DNA of 57,088 bases from Halalkalibacter nanhaiisediminis (GTDB lineage: Bacteria > Bacillota > Bacilli > Bacillales > Bacillaceae_D): the NCBI RefSeq assembly GCF_007830185.1, contig NZ_VLKZ01000014.1, forward strand, positions 1 through 57,088. Direction: 5' to 3'. Shown here piece after piece: positions 37,005-49,078 of the stretch (positions within the stretch are counted from its first letter, which is position 1; the number at the start of each line of letters is the position of its first letter). A model generated the notes under the pieces. The model was not told where the DNA came from. It ran no database searches and was given only the letters and a program-made list of their open reading frames with translations. The position numbers were made by a program, and so were the translations under genes.

Positions 37005-37868
37005 CTAGCAAGTATCTGATGAACGAATAAGGCGAACAGCATAGACGTCTTGACAGAAGCCACGTAAACCATTGTACACTCGGTTCAATCTCGATTCATG
37101 TTCAACAAGACCGAACACCGTTGGTCCACTACCGCTCATAAGCACTCCATCCGCGCCGAAGCGAATCATCTGTTCTTTAATATTTCGAACCTCTGGATAC
37201 ATATCTAGTGTCACTGTTTCCAATACGTTATGAAGGTTTTGACAAATTTCATTAAAATTTTGCTCTTCAATCGCACGGATCATCTCTTTTGTATTCGCAC
37301 GTTGAACATCTTGGACATTTAAACGCTTGTACACATCTGCTGTTGAAACGCCTATAGGGGGCTTGGCTAAAATAACCCAGCATGGTGGTGGAGAAGCAAT
37401 CTGCTGAATGATTTCTCCGCGCCCTGTAGCTAGTGCTGTTCCCCCGTACACGCAAAATGAGACATCAGACCCGATTTCTGCACCTAACTCCGCAAGCTCG
37501 TCTTGTGTCAGTCCTAATTGCCATAACTGATTTAATCCTTTAAGTGTTGCCGCAGCATCACTACTTCCACCAGCTAAACCAGCAGCAACAGGAATTCTCT
37601 TCGTAATATAAATAGACACACCTTTTTTTACATTAAACCTCTTTTTTAACAAATCAGCAGCCTGATAGGCTAAATTACGATGATCATTTGGAACAAACCC
37701 TTCTGATACATCAACTGTAATTCTATCGTCATTTGTTTCTGTTAAATCAATTCGGTCAGCTAAATCAACCATCGTCATAATCATCGCAACTTCATGATAC
37801 CCATCCGGTCGCTTACTTAGTGCATCTAGCGATAAGTTGATTTTTGCTGGTGCCTTCACTGAATATCT
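37005..37868 (-). CDS. ispE: 4-diphosphocytidyl-2-C-methyl-D-erythritol kinase
   Basis: GHMP-family kinase of the non-mevalonate isoprenoid pathway; phosphorylates CDP-methylerythritol. The 287 residues show [23 protein letters not shown] at the N-terminus, the ATP-binding [21 protein letters not shown] and the C-terminal [17 protein letters not shown] at 37868 with AAGG 8 nt upstream is chosen over the GTG four codons earlier. It lies between sspF and purR as in B. subtilis. Confidence 0.96.
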   Translation of the reverse strand, partial: RYSVKAPAKINLSLDALSKRPDGYHEVAMIMTMVDLADRIDLTETNDDRITVDVSEGFVPNDHRNLAYQAADLLKKRFNVKKGVSIYITKRIPVAAGLAGGSSDAAATLKGLNQLWQLGLTQDELAELGAEIGSDVSFCVYGGTALATGRGEIIQQIASPPPCWVILAKPPIGVSTADVYKRLNVQDVQRANTKEMIRAIEEQNFNEICQNLHNVLETVTLDMYPEVRNIKEQMIRFGADGVLMSGSGPTVFGLVEHESRLNRVYNGLRGFCQDVYAVRLIRSSDTC

Positions 37869-37975
37869 CACTAAAATCACCTTCTGTCATTTCCATTTGC
37901 TTAGGTTATTTTATCATTTGTCCAACTAACATACCACAACTACTCGATTTTTCGTCTAAGTTCCCATTAGAAATG

Positions 37976-38023
37976 AAAAAGAGGATGACTTAAAGGGTCC
38001 TTTTTGACCTTTAAGTCATCCTC
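37976..38023 (-). terminator. Long rho-independent terminator downstream of sspF
   Basis: A 16-bp perfect stem (arms 37981..37996 and 38008..38023, 11-nt loop) followed on the minus strand by TTTTTC. It lies 67 nt after the sspF stop; the intervening stretch shows nothing recognisable. Confidence 0.92.
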
Positions 38024-38090
38024 GAAGCCATTTACCAATAGTACGATCGTTTTTCGTCCTTTTGGGATAGCCTTTATCATGATTCGCTTT

Positions 38091-38270
38091 TTATTTTTGT
38101 TTTTTTATGAGCTGTTGTTCGGCGATCTCAACCGCCCGTTTGACCATATTACCAGCATCCCTTGAACGAATGCCTCCCCATCCTTCTTTCTGAACGATGT
38201 CATAAAATCCAAGCTCTTTTGCTAGCTCTTCTTTTAAACGGTCTGACATGACTCCCCGTCTTCTACTCAT
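38091..38270 (-). CDS. sspF: Alpha/beta-type small acid-soluble spore protein SspF
   Basis: A 59-residue protein. It begins [20 protein letters not shown] and continues with [20 protein letters not shown] and [14 protein letters not shown], the two conserved blocks of alpha/beta SASPs including the germination-protease region. These proteins coat forespore DNA. It is the divergent SspF subtype, matching B. subtilis sspF in size, sequence pattern and position between veg and ispE. AAAGGGAG lies before the ATG, and a SigG-like promoter lies just upstream. Confidence 0.93.
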   Translation of the reverse strand: MSRRRGVMSDRLKEELAKELGFYDIVQKEGWGGIRSRDAGNMVKRAVEIAEQQLIKKQK

Positions 38271-38297
38271 GTCATCACAACTCCCTTTTTAAAAATT

Positions 38298-38327
38298 AAG
38301 CATAACCATGACAGTAGATAGTATTCG
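38298..38327 (-). promoter_or_regulatory. Possible SigG promoter for sspF
   Basis: CGAATA (38322..38327), 17-bp spacer, TATGCTT (38298..38304) on the minus strand; one mismatch to the -35 and two to the -10 of the SigG pattern. It lies between the veg terminator and sspF. Confidence 0.45.
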
Positions 38328-38332
38328 CAGTT

Positions 38333-38380
38333 CAAAAACAAATATGACCTCCTGAATTTAACAACAGGAGGTCATATTTG
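38333..38380 (-). terminator. Rho-independent terminator of veg
   Basis: A 16-bp perfect stem (arms 38339..38354 and 38365..38380) followed on the minus strand by TTTTTG. Confidence 0.93.
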
Positions 38381-38399
38381 TTGTATATCCAATTGCTCA

Positions 38400-38666
38400 T
38401 TATGCTTTAAGAACAGTCGATTCAACGCCATCCTCACAAAGCATAAGTTCAACCGTTTCTGTAAGAATATCAGCATAACTGTAAGACACTCGCTCGAATG
38501 CATTTTGATGTTCATCTAATTTCACGATGAAAACTGACGGGTATGTTTCTTCGAGGAGACCAGAACGCTCTGACGTTTTCCGACGACCACCATTTGCCTT
38601 GATTGTAATTCTCTTACCAACATTAGCATCTAATGCTCGTTTAATGTCTATCAACGTTTTTGCCAT
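38400..38666 (-). CDS. veg: Veg protein, biofilm-related regulator
   Basis: An 88-residue protein: [74 protein letters not shown]. In B. subtilis Veg stimulates biofilm matrix genes, probably by antagonising SinR, and its promoter is among the strongest known. The ATG at 38666 has GAGGTGG 9 nt upstream; the longer open frame is not likely to be used. Two strong tandem promoters lie upstream. Confidence 0.95.
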   Translation of the reverse strand: MAKTLIDIKRALDANVGKRITIKANGGRRKTSERSGLLEETYPSVFIVKLDEHQNAFERVSYSYADILTETVELMLCEDGVESTVLKA

Positions 38667-38693
38667 TAATACATCCCACCTCACTCTATATGT

Positions 38694-38722
38694 AGCATAG
38701 CATAAAAACCGAAATCCGTCAA
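38694..38722 (-). promoter_or_regulatory. veg proximal SigA promoter
   Basis: TTGACG (38717..38722), 17-bp spacer, TATGCT (38694..38699) on the minus strand, with an extended TG (TGC) before the -10. Transcription would start about 20 nt before veg. Confidence 0.75.
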
Positions 38723-38733
38723 ACAAATTTAAA

Positions 38734-38763
38734 ATTATAACAAGCAGACAATAATCTTGTCAA
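38734..38763 (-). promoter_or_regulatory. veg distal SigA promoter
   Basis: Perfect TTGACA (38758..38763) and TATAAT (38734..38739) with an 18-bp spacer on the minus strand. B. subtilis veg also has tandem promoters. Confidence 0.88.
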
Positions 38764-38866
38764 TTGTTTCGACAATAATATCTATTTATCGCTATATGCA
38801 TCATTCTTGTTTAGTATGGCCTTGTTTTGAGATAGTATGTATAGAAAAACTCATTTTGAATCTCTA

Positions 38867-38912
38867 ACAAAAATAGACGTGCTTTTCTCGATAAGCGAGA
38901 GCACGTCTATTT
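38867..38912 (-). terminator. Rho-independent terminator of yabG
   Basis: A 13-bp perfect stem (arms 38871..38883 and 38900..38912) followed on the minus strand by TTG after five T, almost touching the yabG stop. Confidence 0.9.
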
Positions 38913-38913
38913 G

Positions 38914-39771
38914 CTATTCATATTTCATAGGCATGCCTCGTCTCATCACACCTTTTGTTTCAATCCCACCTAATCCCCTCTCCCCTGTAATCGTATTCCG
39001 TAATACACCAGAGAGACTGATTCGATCCATGAATGACGTAAGACTAATTCTTGATGCAATATAAACGGGGTCAAGCGCATGAATATTTACACGCTCTGGC
39101 GAACTAGCAAAATTAGCACCAGCTTTAATTAATGTTTCAAAATGCGACTGACAAGCTCCCGCAAAAATAATTAGTTCATCGCGATGCCATGTATGTTTTC
39201 TAGCAATCCTTACACACTCGGCAAAATATTTTGTATGACGATATGCTTTTAGGTCTCGTTCACTGCCTTTCGATTTCAAATAAGCGTCATGTCCAGTCAC
39301 CACAACAATATCAGGATGTACCATTTCTAGTAACGAACCAATTTGTTCTGGCATCTCTTTTTCATGTAAATGGACTCCGTACACAGGCACGCCTAATTTC
39401 TCGTATAAATCCGTACACTTACGCAAGTACAAGCCATCACCATCTATGTGAAGCACACGTCCACGCAGTTCGAAATAGCTTGATTCATTTGTATATTCAG
39501 AAGTCACTTCATAATCACTACGCTGTTTCATCAGCTTAGCATCTTGTCTAAAGAGTAGGTATGAATCTTCTTCCAATGTCTTCGCCTTCTTTTGATGGGC
39601 TGCACGCTCTTTTTCTGTTACGATCACAACATCATCAATAGGAGCATCAGCAATTAGACGCATGTCCTCCCCTACAAGCTCTACGTAATCTGGGTGCAAC
39701 GCTACTATCCTAAATAACAGATCACACTGATAGGAAAGGCGAGCAACGATATCTCCTTTTCTCAGCTTCAT
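38914..39771 (-). CDS. yabG: Sporulation-specific protease YabG
   Basis: Cysteine-type protease of the mother cell that trims coat proteins such as SpoIVA and SafA. The 285 residues carry the family segments KGDIVARLSYQCDLLFRIV, VHPDIVVVTGHDAYLKSKG, and IFAGACQSHFETLIKAGANFASSPERVN, with Cys and His as likely catalytic residues. The GTG two codons upstream is possible, but GAGGAGG fits the ATG at 39771. A SigK-like promoter lies immediately before. Confidence 0.95.
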   Translation of the reverse strand: MKLRKGDIVARLSYQCDLLFRIVALHPDYVELVGEDMRLIADAPIDDVVIVTEKERAAHQKKAKTLEEDSYLLFRQDAKLMKQRSDYEVTSEYTNESSYFELRGRVLHIDGDGLYLRKCTDLYEKLGVPVYGVHLHEKEMPEQIGSLLEMVHPDIVVVTGHDAYLKSKGSERDLKAYRHTKYFAECVRIARKHTWHRDELIIFAGACQSHFETLIKAGANFASSPERVNIHALDPVYIASRISLTSFMDRISLSGVLRNTITGERGLGGIETKGVMRRGMPMKYE

Positions 39772-39793
39772 TGTCACGGCCTCCTCTCCACTT

Positions 39794-39821
39794 AAACTAT
39801 GTGAAGAGGGCGGTTAACGTG
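39794..39821 (-). promoter_or_regulatory. Predicted SigK promoter for yabG
   Basis: The minus strand has -10 CATAGTTTA (39794..39802), matching CATANNNTA, with an AC dinucleotide 17 bp upstream (39820..39821) as -35. B. subtilis yabG is SigK-dependent. The -35 match is short, so the call rests mainly on the -10 and context. Confidence 0.55.
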
Positions 39822-41260
<1,439 letters not shown>

Positions 41261-41337
41261 CCTCTAACTCCTAACTCATATGCTCATTCTATTTTAGCCT
41301 GTATTGCGTAAATAGATAAATACTTATAATAAAAATT

Positions 41338-41370
41338 AGAAAAAACACAGAGCGGAAATCCCACTCTGTG
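41338..41370 (-). terminator. Rho-independent terminator of yabE
   Basis: Minus-strand 10-bp stem CACAGAGTGG/CCGCTCTGTG (one G-T) followed by TTTTTTC. Confidence 0.9.
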
Positions 41371-41381
41371 CCTAGACAACC

Positions 41382-42596
41382 TTAATTAAGGATTGTAATT
41401 TTAACTTGCTTACGTCCCCAACGCTTAGCCTCTGCCTTTGTTGGAACATGGACATCAATTTTTTGTCCACGAATAGCGCCACCAGTATCACCAGCAATTG
41501 CCGTACCGTATCCTTCAACATGAACACGTGATCCAAGCGGAATGACACTTGGGTCAACAGCTATTACTTTCATATTACGATTATTGTTAAGATTAATACC
41601 TGTTGCGGTAATCCCACTACAACCACTACATTGTGCTGTATAAGCTGTAGCCGTCACAGTCAACGTTCGTCCACTTTGAGCTTCGGACGATTGAGTCGGA
41701 CTTTGGCTACGAGATACATTCGTTGCAGCTGGCCGTGTGCCAACCGCTACAATCTTATCTGTACTTTCTTTAATCGTTTCAGTTCTCAAAAGCTCACGAG
41801 AGACTTCCTTACCGTTTTCTAAAACGACTTCATAATGCTTATTGACCCGACCCTCTGTACCTTCTTGAACGACCTTTTCATTGCCGTTCGCTAAGTCATC
41901 ATCTTTACGGGTTACCGTTCCAAATGCAACGGTCTCTTCCACCACATCGGTGACTTTTTCTACACGTATCACTTGAATGTCTGTTTCTTCGTCTATGCGC
42001 TCTTCAAGCGCTGGCTCGACTCGATCTAGTTCTCCTAATGAAACATTCTCTCTCTCTAAAAAGTCAGCGACAGTCGTCGAAGTTGTCCATAATTCTTGTT
42101 GTTCACCGTCACTTGTAAGCTCAACCCGAAAGGCAGATTCATAAGTTAGATTCATTTCATCTGAAATGTCCTCATCCAATCCAGGTTTAATCAAATCTTG
42201 CTTCTTGTAATCAATGTCTAGTTCATGTATAAGTTGCTTGACGTTTTCTGCGGTCGTCCATACCGATCGTTCGTGACCGTTTGCTGTCACAAAGACCTGC
42301 TTTGCCGTGTCCCAAGTTATATTCATATTGCCTGTAATATCTGTGTCTAATCCAGGTTCAACATGATCATAGTCATGGACATTCCATTCTTGCTCCCTCA
42401 TCAAATCAGCAACTGTTGATGCATGTGTTTGCACCGTAACATCTTCACCATCAATGGAGACTGTTACTGTTGCTTTCGTCGTCTCGTGTACCGCGTACGC
42501 AATTACGCTTATAAAGAGAATAAGACTTATGACGGGGAGAACCACCTTCTTCCAAAACCCATTTACAGGAAGAATTCGGAGTCTGTTTGCTTCCAT
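41382..42596 (-). CDS. yabE: Cell-wall protein YabE (DUF348/G5/3D domains, Rpf/Sps-like)
   Basis: A 404-residue secreted or membrane-anchored cell-wall protein. An N-terminal hydrophobic helix (about 14-34) is followed by three DUF348 repeats (TVSIDGEDVTVQTHASTVADL; VTANGHERSVWTTAENVKQL; LTSDGEQQELWTTSTTVADFL). A G5 domain with RVNKHYEVVLENGKEVSRELL comes next. The C-terminal 3D domain has VTATAYTAQCSGCSG, ITATGINL and AVDPSVIPLGSRVHVEGYG, a double-psi barrel like lytic transglycosylase MltA. Probable role: peptidoglycan remodelling. GGAGG is 9 nt before the ATG. Confidence 0.93.
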   Translation of the reverse strand: MEANRLRILPVNGFWKKVVLPVISLILFISVIAYAVHETTKATVTVSIDGEDVTVQTHASTVADLMREQEWNVHDYDHVEPGLDTDITGNMNITWDTAKQVFVTANGHERSVWTTAENVKQLIHELDIDYKKQDLIKPGLDEDISDEMNLTYESAFRVELTSDGEQQELWTTSTTVADFLERENVSLGELDRVEPALEERIDEETDIQVIRVEKVTDVVEETVAFGTVTRKDDDLANGNEKVVQEGTEGRVNKHYEVVLENGKEVSRELLRTETIKESTDKIVAVGTRPAATNVSRSQSPTQSSEAQSGRTLTVTATAYTAQCSGCSGITATGINLNNNRNMKVIAVDPSVIPLGSRVHVEGYGTAIAGDTGGAIRGQKIDVHVPTKAEAKRWGRKQVKITILN

Positions 42597-42624
42597 GTCA
42601 TGCATTCCTCCTTCTCAACGTCCT

Positions 42625-42653
42625 AATATAAACACTACACCTCCCTTTGTCAA
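42625..42653 (-). promoter_or_regulatory. Predicted SigA promoter for yabE
   Basis: Perfect TTGACA (42648..42653), 17-bp spacer, TATATT (42625..42630), giving a leader of only ~20 nt before the yabE start. The rest of the yabD-yabE gap (42654..42824) shows nothing further that I recognise. Confidence 0.85.
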
Positions 42654-42824
42654 CTTTTTCGTTTTTACTTCTCGCCGCATTGCTCTCATTATCCATGAGG
42701 AAGCAAGCATTGGAAACAAAAACTTCTCGACACGTCCAATCTATGCAAACAAAGGCTTGTGTAGAACTTTTTCGAAGGAAAGAATGAACAGACAAACTTC
42801 GTCACGCCCCGTCAAAATAGACTA

Positions 42825-43592
42825 TCAAGAAATGTTAAAAAGTTTTTTTGCATTTTCGGTTGTTTGTCTCGTTAACTCTTCATAGCTGATCTCTCTCAGC
42901 TCGGCAATCTGCTCTGCCACAAGTTTGACATAAGCAGGCTCATTTCGTTTTCCGCGATAAGGATGCGGGGCCAAATATGGGCAGTCTGTTTCAATTAACA
43001 AACGATCAAATGGAATCGCTTTGGCCACTTCTTTTGGCCGCTTGGCATTTTTGAACGTAACAGGACCTCCGAGTGAAATATAGAAATTCATATCTAAGCA
43101 CTGCTTAGCTATTTCCACACTCCCACCAAAGCAGTGCATAATTCCACCAACAACACTAGCCTCTTCTTCTTTTAAAATATCAACAATATCTTGATCGGCT
43201 TCACGGTTATGGATGATGATCGGTAACTTCACTTTTTTCGCTAAACGAATTTGTTTACGAAAAACCTCTTTTTGAATGTCTTTAGGCGACTTATCCCAAT
43301 GATAATCCAGGCCCATTTCACCGAGAGCAACAACTTTAGGATGAGTTGCAAGCTCTTCTAACCAATGCAAATGTTCATCCTTCATATCAATAGCCTCAAC
43401 AGGATGCCAACCAACTGCTGCATATAGCATGTCATAACGTTCAACTAGCTCAATAGCACGTTTGATCGTCAACTCATCAAAACCGACGACAACCATATTC
43501 ACAACACCTGCTTCTTTGGCACGCGTCATAACATCCTCAAGGTCTTCCTCAAACTGATCTGCGTTTAAATGTACATGTGTATCAAAAAGCAT
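42825..43592 (-). CDS. yabD: TatD family metal-dependent deoxyribonuclease YabD
   Basis: A 255-residue TIM-barrel metallohydrolase: LFDTHVHLNADQF (metal-binding HxH), VALGEMGLDYHW (Glu), PIIIHNREADQD (His), GGIMHCFGGSVE (His) and LLIETDCPYLAPHPYRGKRNEP (Asp). TatD proteins have 3' exonuclease or DNA-repair activity. It lies between metG and yabE as in B. subtilis. Confidence 0.96.
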   Translation of the reverse strand: MLFDTHVHLNADQFEEDLEDVMTRAKEAGVVNMVVVGFDELTIKRAIELVERYDMLYAAVGWHPVEAIDMKDEHLHWLEELATHPKVVALGEMGLDYHWDKSPKDIQKEVFRKQIRLAKKVKLPIIIHNREADQDIVDILKEEEASVVGGIMHCFGGSVEIAKQCLDMNFYISLGGPVTFKNAKRPKEVAKAIPFDRLLIETDCPYLAPHPYRGKRNEPAYVKLVAEQIAELREISYEELTRQTTENAKKLFNIS

Positions 43593-43645
43593 TTTTCCCT
43601 ATCCTCTCTATTGATCAATATTATTATATAAATATAATTATATAA

Positions 43646-43682
43646 GAATGAAAGGAGAGAATCATCGACTCTCCCCCTTTTC
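43646..43682 (-). terminator. Probable terminator after metG
   Basis: Minus-strand hairpin GGAGAG/CTCTCC with an adjacent AAAGG/CCTTT extension, followed by TCATTCTT. The U-run is short, so termination may be partial, with read-through to yabD. Confidence 0.5.
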
Positions 43683-43685
43683 ATC

Positions 43686-46024
<2,339 letters not shown>

Positions 46025-46030
46025 ACCCAA

Positions 46031-46060
46031 AATATACCGAATTCCGTCCATCCCTGTCAA
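46031..46060 (-). promoter_or_regulatory. Predicted SigA promoter of the metG T-box transcript
   Basis: Perfect TTGACA (46055..46060), 18-bp spacer, TATATT (46031..46036). The -35 overlaps the herA stop codon, so metG transcription starts at the very end of herA. Confidence 0.85.
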
Positions 46061-47889
46061 GGTCGCGTATAAAGCGTTGCGAATGGGGTTTTTTCTTTTT
46101 TGATCACCCCTTCATTACTTAGCCGTTCTAATTCCTTTTTCCACGTCTGAACATCCCAACTTTTCTTAGCCGCGGCGTTTAATTCTGTTAGATGGTTCAT
46201 AATACTCATCTCAGCCATTGGCAAATGCGGATCGAGTATTTCTACTAATTGATCTGTATCTTTTTTATTCATTTCTTTTAATTCATCAAATGGATTTAAT
46301 GTGTGTGGACTTGATGAATGAGCAAGCCTGATCCTTACTGCCATCGTTCTTCCCATAATCGCTGAGGAGACAAATACATCGCCTGAACGAAGATACGGGA
46401 GGCGTTTCCCTTCTTCATGCGTTAAATCCGTTTCTTCCTTAATCGTTTGAATATCTGTTCCACGCACCGTCCGAAAAACAAATTTCGAATTGAGCTGTGC
46501 GGTAATCGTTTCATCAAGTAACGTCGGGCGCTGCGTCGCAAAAACGAGGAACACCCCGTACTTCCTCCCCTCTTGCGCAATTTCCTTTAAAACAGATTTA
46601 GCAGGCGCGTCGTATCCTTTTGGCGCAAAATTATGAGCTTCATCTGTCACAATCACAAAAGGAGGAAAGAATTCTCCCTGCTGTTGCTGGAGCTTCGCAT
46701 CCTTATATGTACGTCTTTTTCCATAAAGAGCACCAACGACATAGCTTGAGAATACTTGAAGTAACCAAACAGGGCCTTGAACCACAACTAGCTGACCAGC
46801 ATGAATGCCTTGTTCAATTGAACGAATATTTTGTTGAAACAAACCCGCTTGATAAAGCCGATTGACGCGCCACTGAATCCCCTTAACCGATGCAAGTGGC
46901 AGGCTGCCAAATTGATCAAGAAGCTTACGGTATGTATCATAGCGTGCAAGCTCTTCTCGTGACATTCCAGCATCATGTACCATTGCTTCTACTTTTTGCT
47001 TTCCTAATTCAAGTGCACTTGCTAAATTCGACACTCGATCACTAAAAGACTGATAGCTATCCTTTCGCTTATGAATCGTTTGAATAACATTAACCATCGA
47101 TTCAGTTAATGAACCTGCAGCCGACAACAGTCGCTCCACATCTCTAACAGAAAGCGCAGAAAAATCTACACCAACATCTTGACCAATTTGAACGACAATA
47201 TAACGATCTTGATATGATTTTGCCTCAGTTACCCCTTCTGCTTTCGCGGCAAAATTCATTTCAAAATGTGGATCAAATACTAATGTAGGAATGCGGAGTT
47301 TCATTAACTCTTCTAGTACGACACGTAATCCAAATGATTTACCAGAACCAGATCCGCCAAACACACCAATATGCGGATATTGCTGCATCGCTCTAATATC
47401 AAAGATGAATGGCACCCCGTTTTGCTCTCTAATCCCGTCATGATCTTGAATTTGAAGCAATCCTTTTAACGATTCAGGAAGTGTTGGATCAATAAAATCA
47501 GTAGATTTCACCTCACCAAGAATGAGCCCTTCCTCGGGTTTTGCTTTAACTAATAATGAAGAAATTTCATCAAAATGAGGATGTCTTACCTTAGCTCCTG
47601 TCTGAATCGGTTGAACCGCTTCTGCAAATAAACGCACCTTCGCTAAATGAATATCATCAGCACCGATGTCATAGCCAATATGTTCTAATGTTTTCAGCAC
47701 TTGATCATCTGCTAAACCTTTGTCAAAACCCATCGGAATATAACGGTTATAGGAAAACGTTTCGACTACTTCTCCTTTGGGCTGATATAAGTCTTCATCT
47801 TCCATCACAAGCATTTCATTCATTCGAAATTTATGTGTCTTTGAGGCGACATACACCTCATGCTGGGTTGTTACACCAACTATTTGCAT
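46057..47889 (-). CDS. herA: HerA-type DNA translocase/helicase ATPase
   Basis: A 610-residue FtsK/HerA-superfamily ATPase. An N-terminal HAS-barrel-like beta domain (about 1-120) is followed by Walker A GGSGSGKS (178-185), Walker B FVIVTDEA (411-418) and FATQRP (about 450-455), with an arginine region FRTVRGTDIQT. The DUF87 insert lies between. HerA hexamers work with the nuclease NurA in DNA end resection in archaea, and similar ATPases occur in bacterial antiphage systems. nurA lies 22 bp upstream, so the two are one operon. The pair is not in the matching B. subtilis locus. Confidence 0.92.
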   Translation of the reverse strand: MQIVGVTTQHEVYVASKTHKFRMNEMLVMEDEDLYQPKGEVVETFSYNRYIPMGFDKGLADDQVLKTLEHIGYDIGADDIHLAKVRLFAEAVQPIQTGAKVRHPHFDEISSLLVKAKPEEGLILGEVKSTDFIDPTLPESLKGLLQIQDHDGIREQNGVPFIFDIRAMQQYPHIGVFGGSGSGKSFGLRVVLEELMKLRIPTLVFDPHFEMNFAAKAEGVTEAKSYQDRYIVVQIGQDVGVDFSALSVRDVERLLSAAGSLTESMVNVIQTIHKRKDSYQSFSDRVSNLASALELGKQKVEAMVHDAGMSREELARYDTYRKLLDQFGSLPLASVKGIQWRVNRLYQAGLFQQNIRSIEQGIHAGQLVVVQGPVWLLQVFSSYVVGALYGKRRTYKDAKLQQQQGEFFPPFVIVTDEAHNFAPKGYDAPAKSVLKEIAQEGRKYGVFLVFATQRPTLLDETITAQLNSKFVFRTVRGTDIQTIKEETDLTHEEGKRLPYLRSGDVFVSSAIMGRTMAVRIRLAHSSSPHTLNPFDELKEMNKKDTDQLVEILDPHLPMAEMSIMNHLTELNAAAKKSWDVQTWKKELERLSNEGVIKKEKTPFATLYTRP

Positions 47890-47911
47890 TGAATTCTGCC
47901 TCCTTTATCTT

Positions 47912-48865
47912 TTAATAAGGCCTTCCATGACGCTTTTTCACAAAAAAACGTTGCCTGATTTCTGAATCGATATATTGTTCAACAAGAGCTTCGACGAGTT
48001 TATCTGTCACTCTCACTTCTCTGTCAACATAATCAAGCCATAATGGAATACCTCTACCATGTTGTGGCGTTAATGTTAATAAAAGACTGGCTACCTCATT
48101 TTTCATATGCGCTTGCTCTTCTAATAAATCAAAACCAGTAATTGCTGGGTCTGTACTTAATCTCATCCAAACGGATTGAAGTCCTGCTTTATGTTGAATT
48201 TGTTCAATATAAAGCATTTCTTCCTGTGCTAATACGCCAAACAGAAGATCTCGATCATAAGCTTTGGGCCGCTTCCGGTAGTTTGCAAAAGAATCTAACT
48301 GAACCAAATTCTCTGTTGTAATCTCTTCTGAAACGCCAACTAAAAGAACCTGTTGGTCCAGCGCTTTTTTTCTGAGTCTTTCCCACTCATCAGGAGCATC
48401 AATGCGGTAATGATACAAAGCCCCGTCCATCAAAAGAAGCGCAATATCCCTTTTTTCAAGGAGCTGATAAGCAGCCTCTAATTCAAGCTTTGCTAAAATA
48501 TGCGCTCTCCAGTTCACTCCTTCTTCTTCTGACCTTTTCTCATCAATTAAAGGAGCATAAATATCTGTGGTCAAACACTCAACTCCTGATGTTGTTTTCG
48601 CTAGTCCTTGAAATAAATAAAGCAGATGAGGAGCATCTCCTTTTGTCTGATTAACAGAACCATCGACCGCTGCTACCTCACGTCCAATTAACCAATTTGA
48701 CAAATATTTTGTCGAAAAGCGTTGTATTTGTCGAATGATAGCGCCAGATTCCTTCAATTTTTGTCGAATTATCTTTTTTTCATCTGTTGAATGACTATAT
48801 ACACTTCTAAATAAACCATTTATTCCCTTGATTTTTTCTACTAATTCAGGAGAAATTTCCAACAT
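47912..48865 (-). CDS. nurA: NurA-domain 5'-3' nuclease
   Basis: A 317-residue protein with the NurA pattern: AAVDGSVNQ (Asp68-Gly-Ser), a Glu-rich helix LAKLELEAAYQLL (about 125-137), LLLMDGALYHYR (Asp147), and a C-terminal LWLDYVDREVRV with Asp278/Asp281, residues fitting the RNase H-like active site. NurA digests single- and double-stranded DNA and is driven by HerA. AGGTGA lies before the ATG. The promoter is unclear, but three phased 11-bp repeats lie 24-56 bp upstream, between this gene and the divergent abrB. Confidence 0.88.
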   Translation of the reverse strand: MLEISPELVEKIKGINGLFRSVYSHSTDEKKIIRQKLKESGAIIRQIQRFSTKYLSNWLIGREVAAVDGSVNQTKGDAPHLLYLFQGLAKTTSGVECLTTDIYAPLIDEKRSEEEGVNWRAHILAKLELEAAYQLLEKRDIALLLMDGALYHYRIDAPDEWERLRKKALDQQVLLVGVSEEITTENLVQLDSFANYRKRPKAYDRDLLFGVLAQEEMLYIEQIQHKAGLQSVWMRLSTDPAITGFDLLEEQAHMKNEVASLLLTLTPQHGRGIPLWLDYVDREVRVTDKLVEALVEQYIDSEIRQRFFVKKRHGRPY

Positions 48866-48888
48866 TCTTTTATCACCTCACATCAAAA

Positions 48889-48921
48889 TTAGCGTTTTAT
48901 TAGCATTTTATTAGTATTTTT
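48889..48921. repeat. Three tandem 11-bp repeats upstream of nurA
   Basis: Plus-strand units are TTAGCGTTTTA (48889..48899), TTAGCATTTTA (48900..48910) and TTAGTATTTTT (48911..48921). The 11-bp period places each copy on the same face of the helix, as in cooperative repressor operators or curved A/T DNA. It sits between the abrB and nurA promoters. Confidence 0.75.
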
Positions 48922-48974
48922 GGTACAAATAAAAAATTTCCAACTATTTATCATAAAAATACAGAAAAAAGTAA

Positions 48975-49003
48975 TTGACTCCTTTTGGAAACACTGGTAT
49001 TCT
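48975..49003 (+). promoter_or_regulatory. SigA promoter of abrB
   Basis: TTGACT (48975..48980), 17-bp spacer, TATTCT (48998..49003) on the plus strand, about 75 bp before the abrB ATG. Confidence 0.8.
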
Positions 49004-49020
49004 TAGTTCAGATAGAAAAA

Positions 49021-49027
49021 TGTCGAA
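49021..49027 (+). promoter_or_regulatory. Spo0A-binding 0A box downstream of the abrB promoter
   Basis: TGTCGAA is a perfect 0A box lying about 10 nt after the expected transcription start; a partial second copy, TGACACA, follows at 49031. In B. subtilis, Spo0A~P represses abrB by binding two boxes in this same position. Confidence 0.85.
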
Positions 49028-49078
49028 AAATGACACATAAAAATAAACATGTATAAGTCTGAGAGGAGACGATTTAAT

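Noticed and set aside
37881-37975. Possible small gene or promoter between the sspF terminator and ispE
   Set aside because: No open frame with a ribosome-binding site and no good promoter pair. Left as unexplained spacer.
42454-42885. 143-codon plus-strand frame across the yabE-yabD gap
   Set aside because: It covers the consensus yabE promoter and the ends of both neighbours; no recognisable domain.
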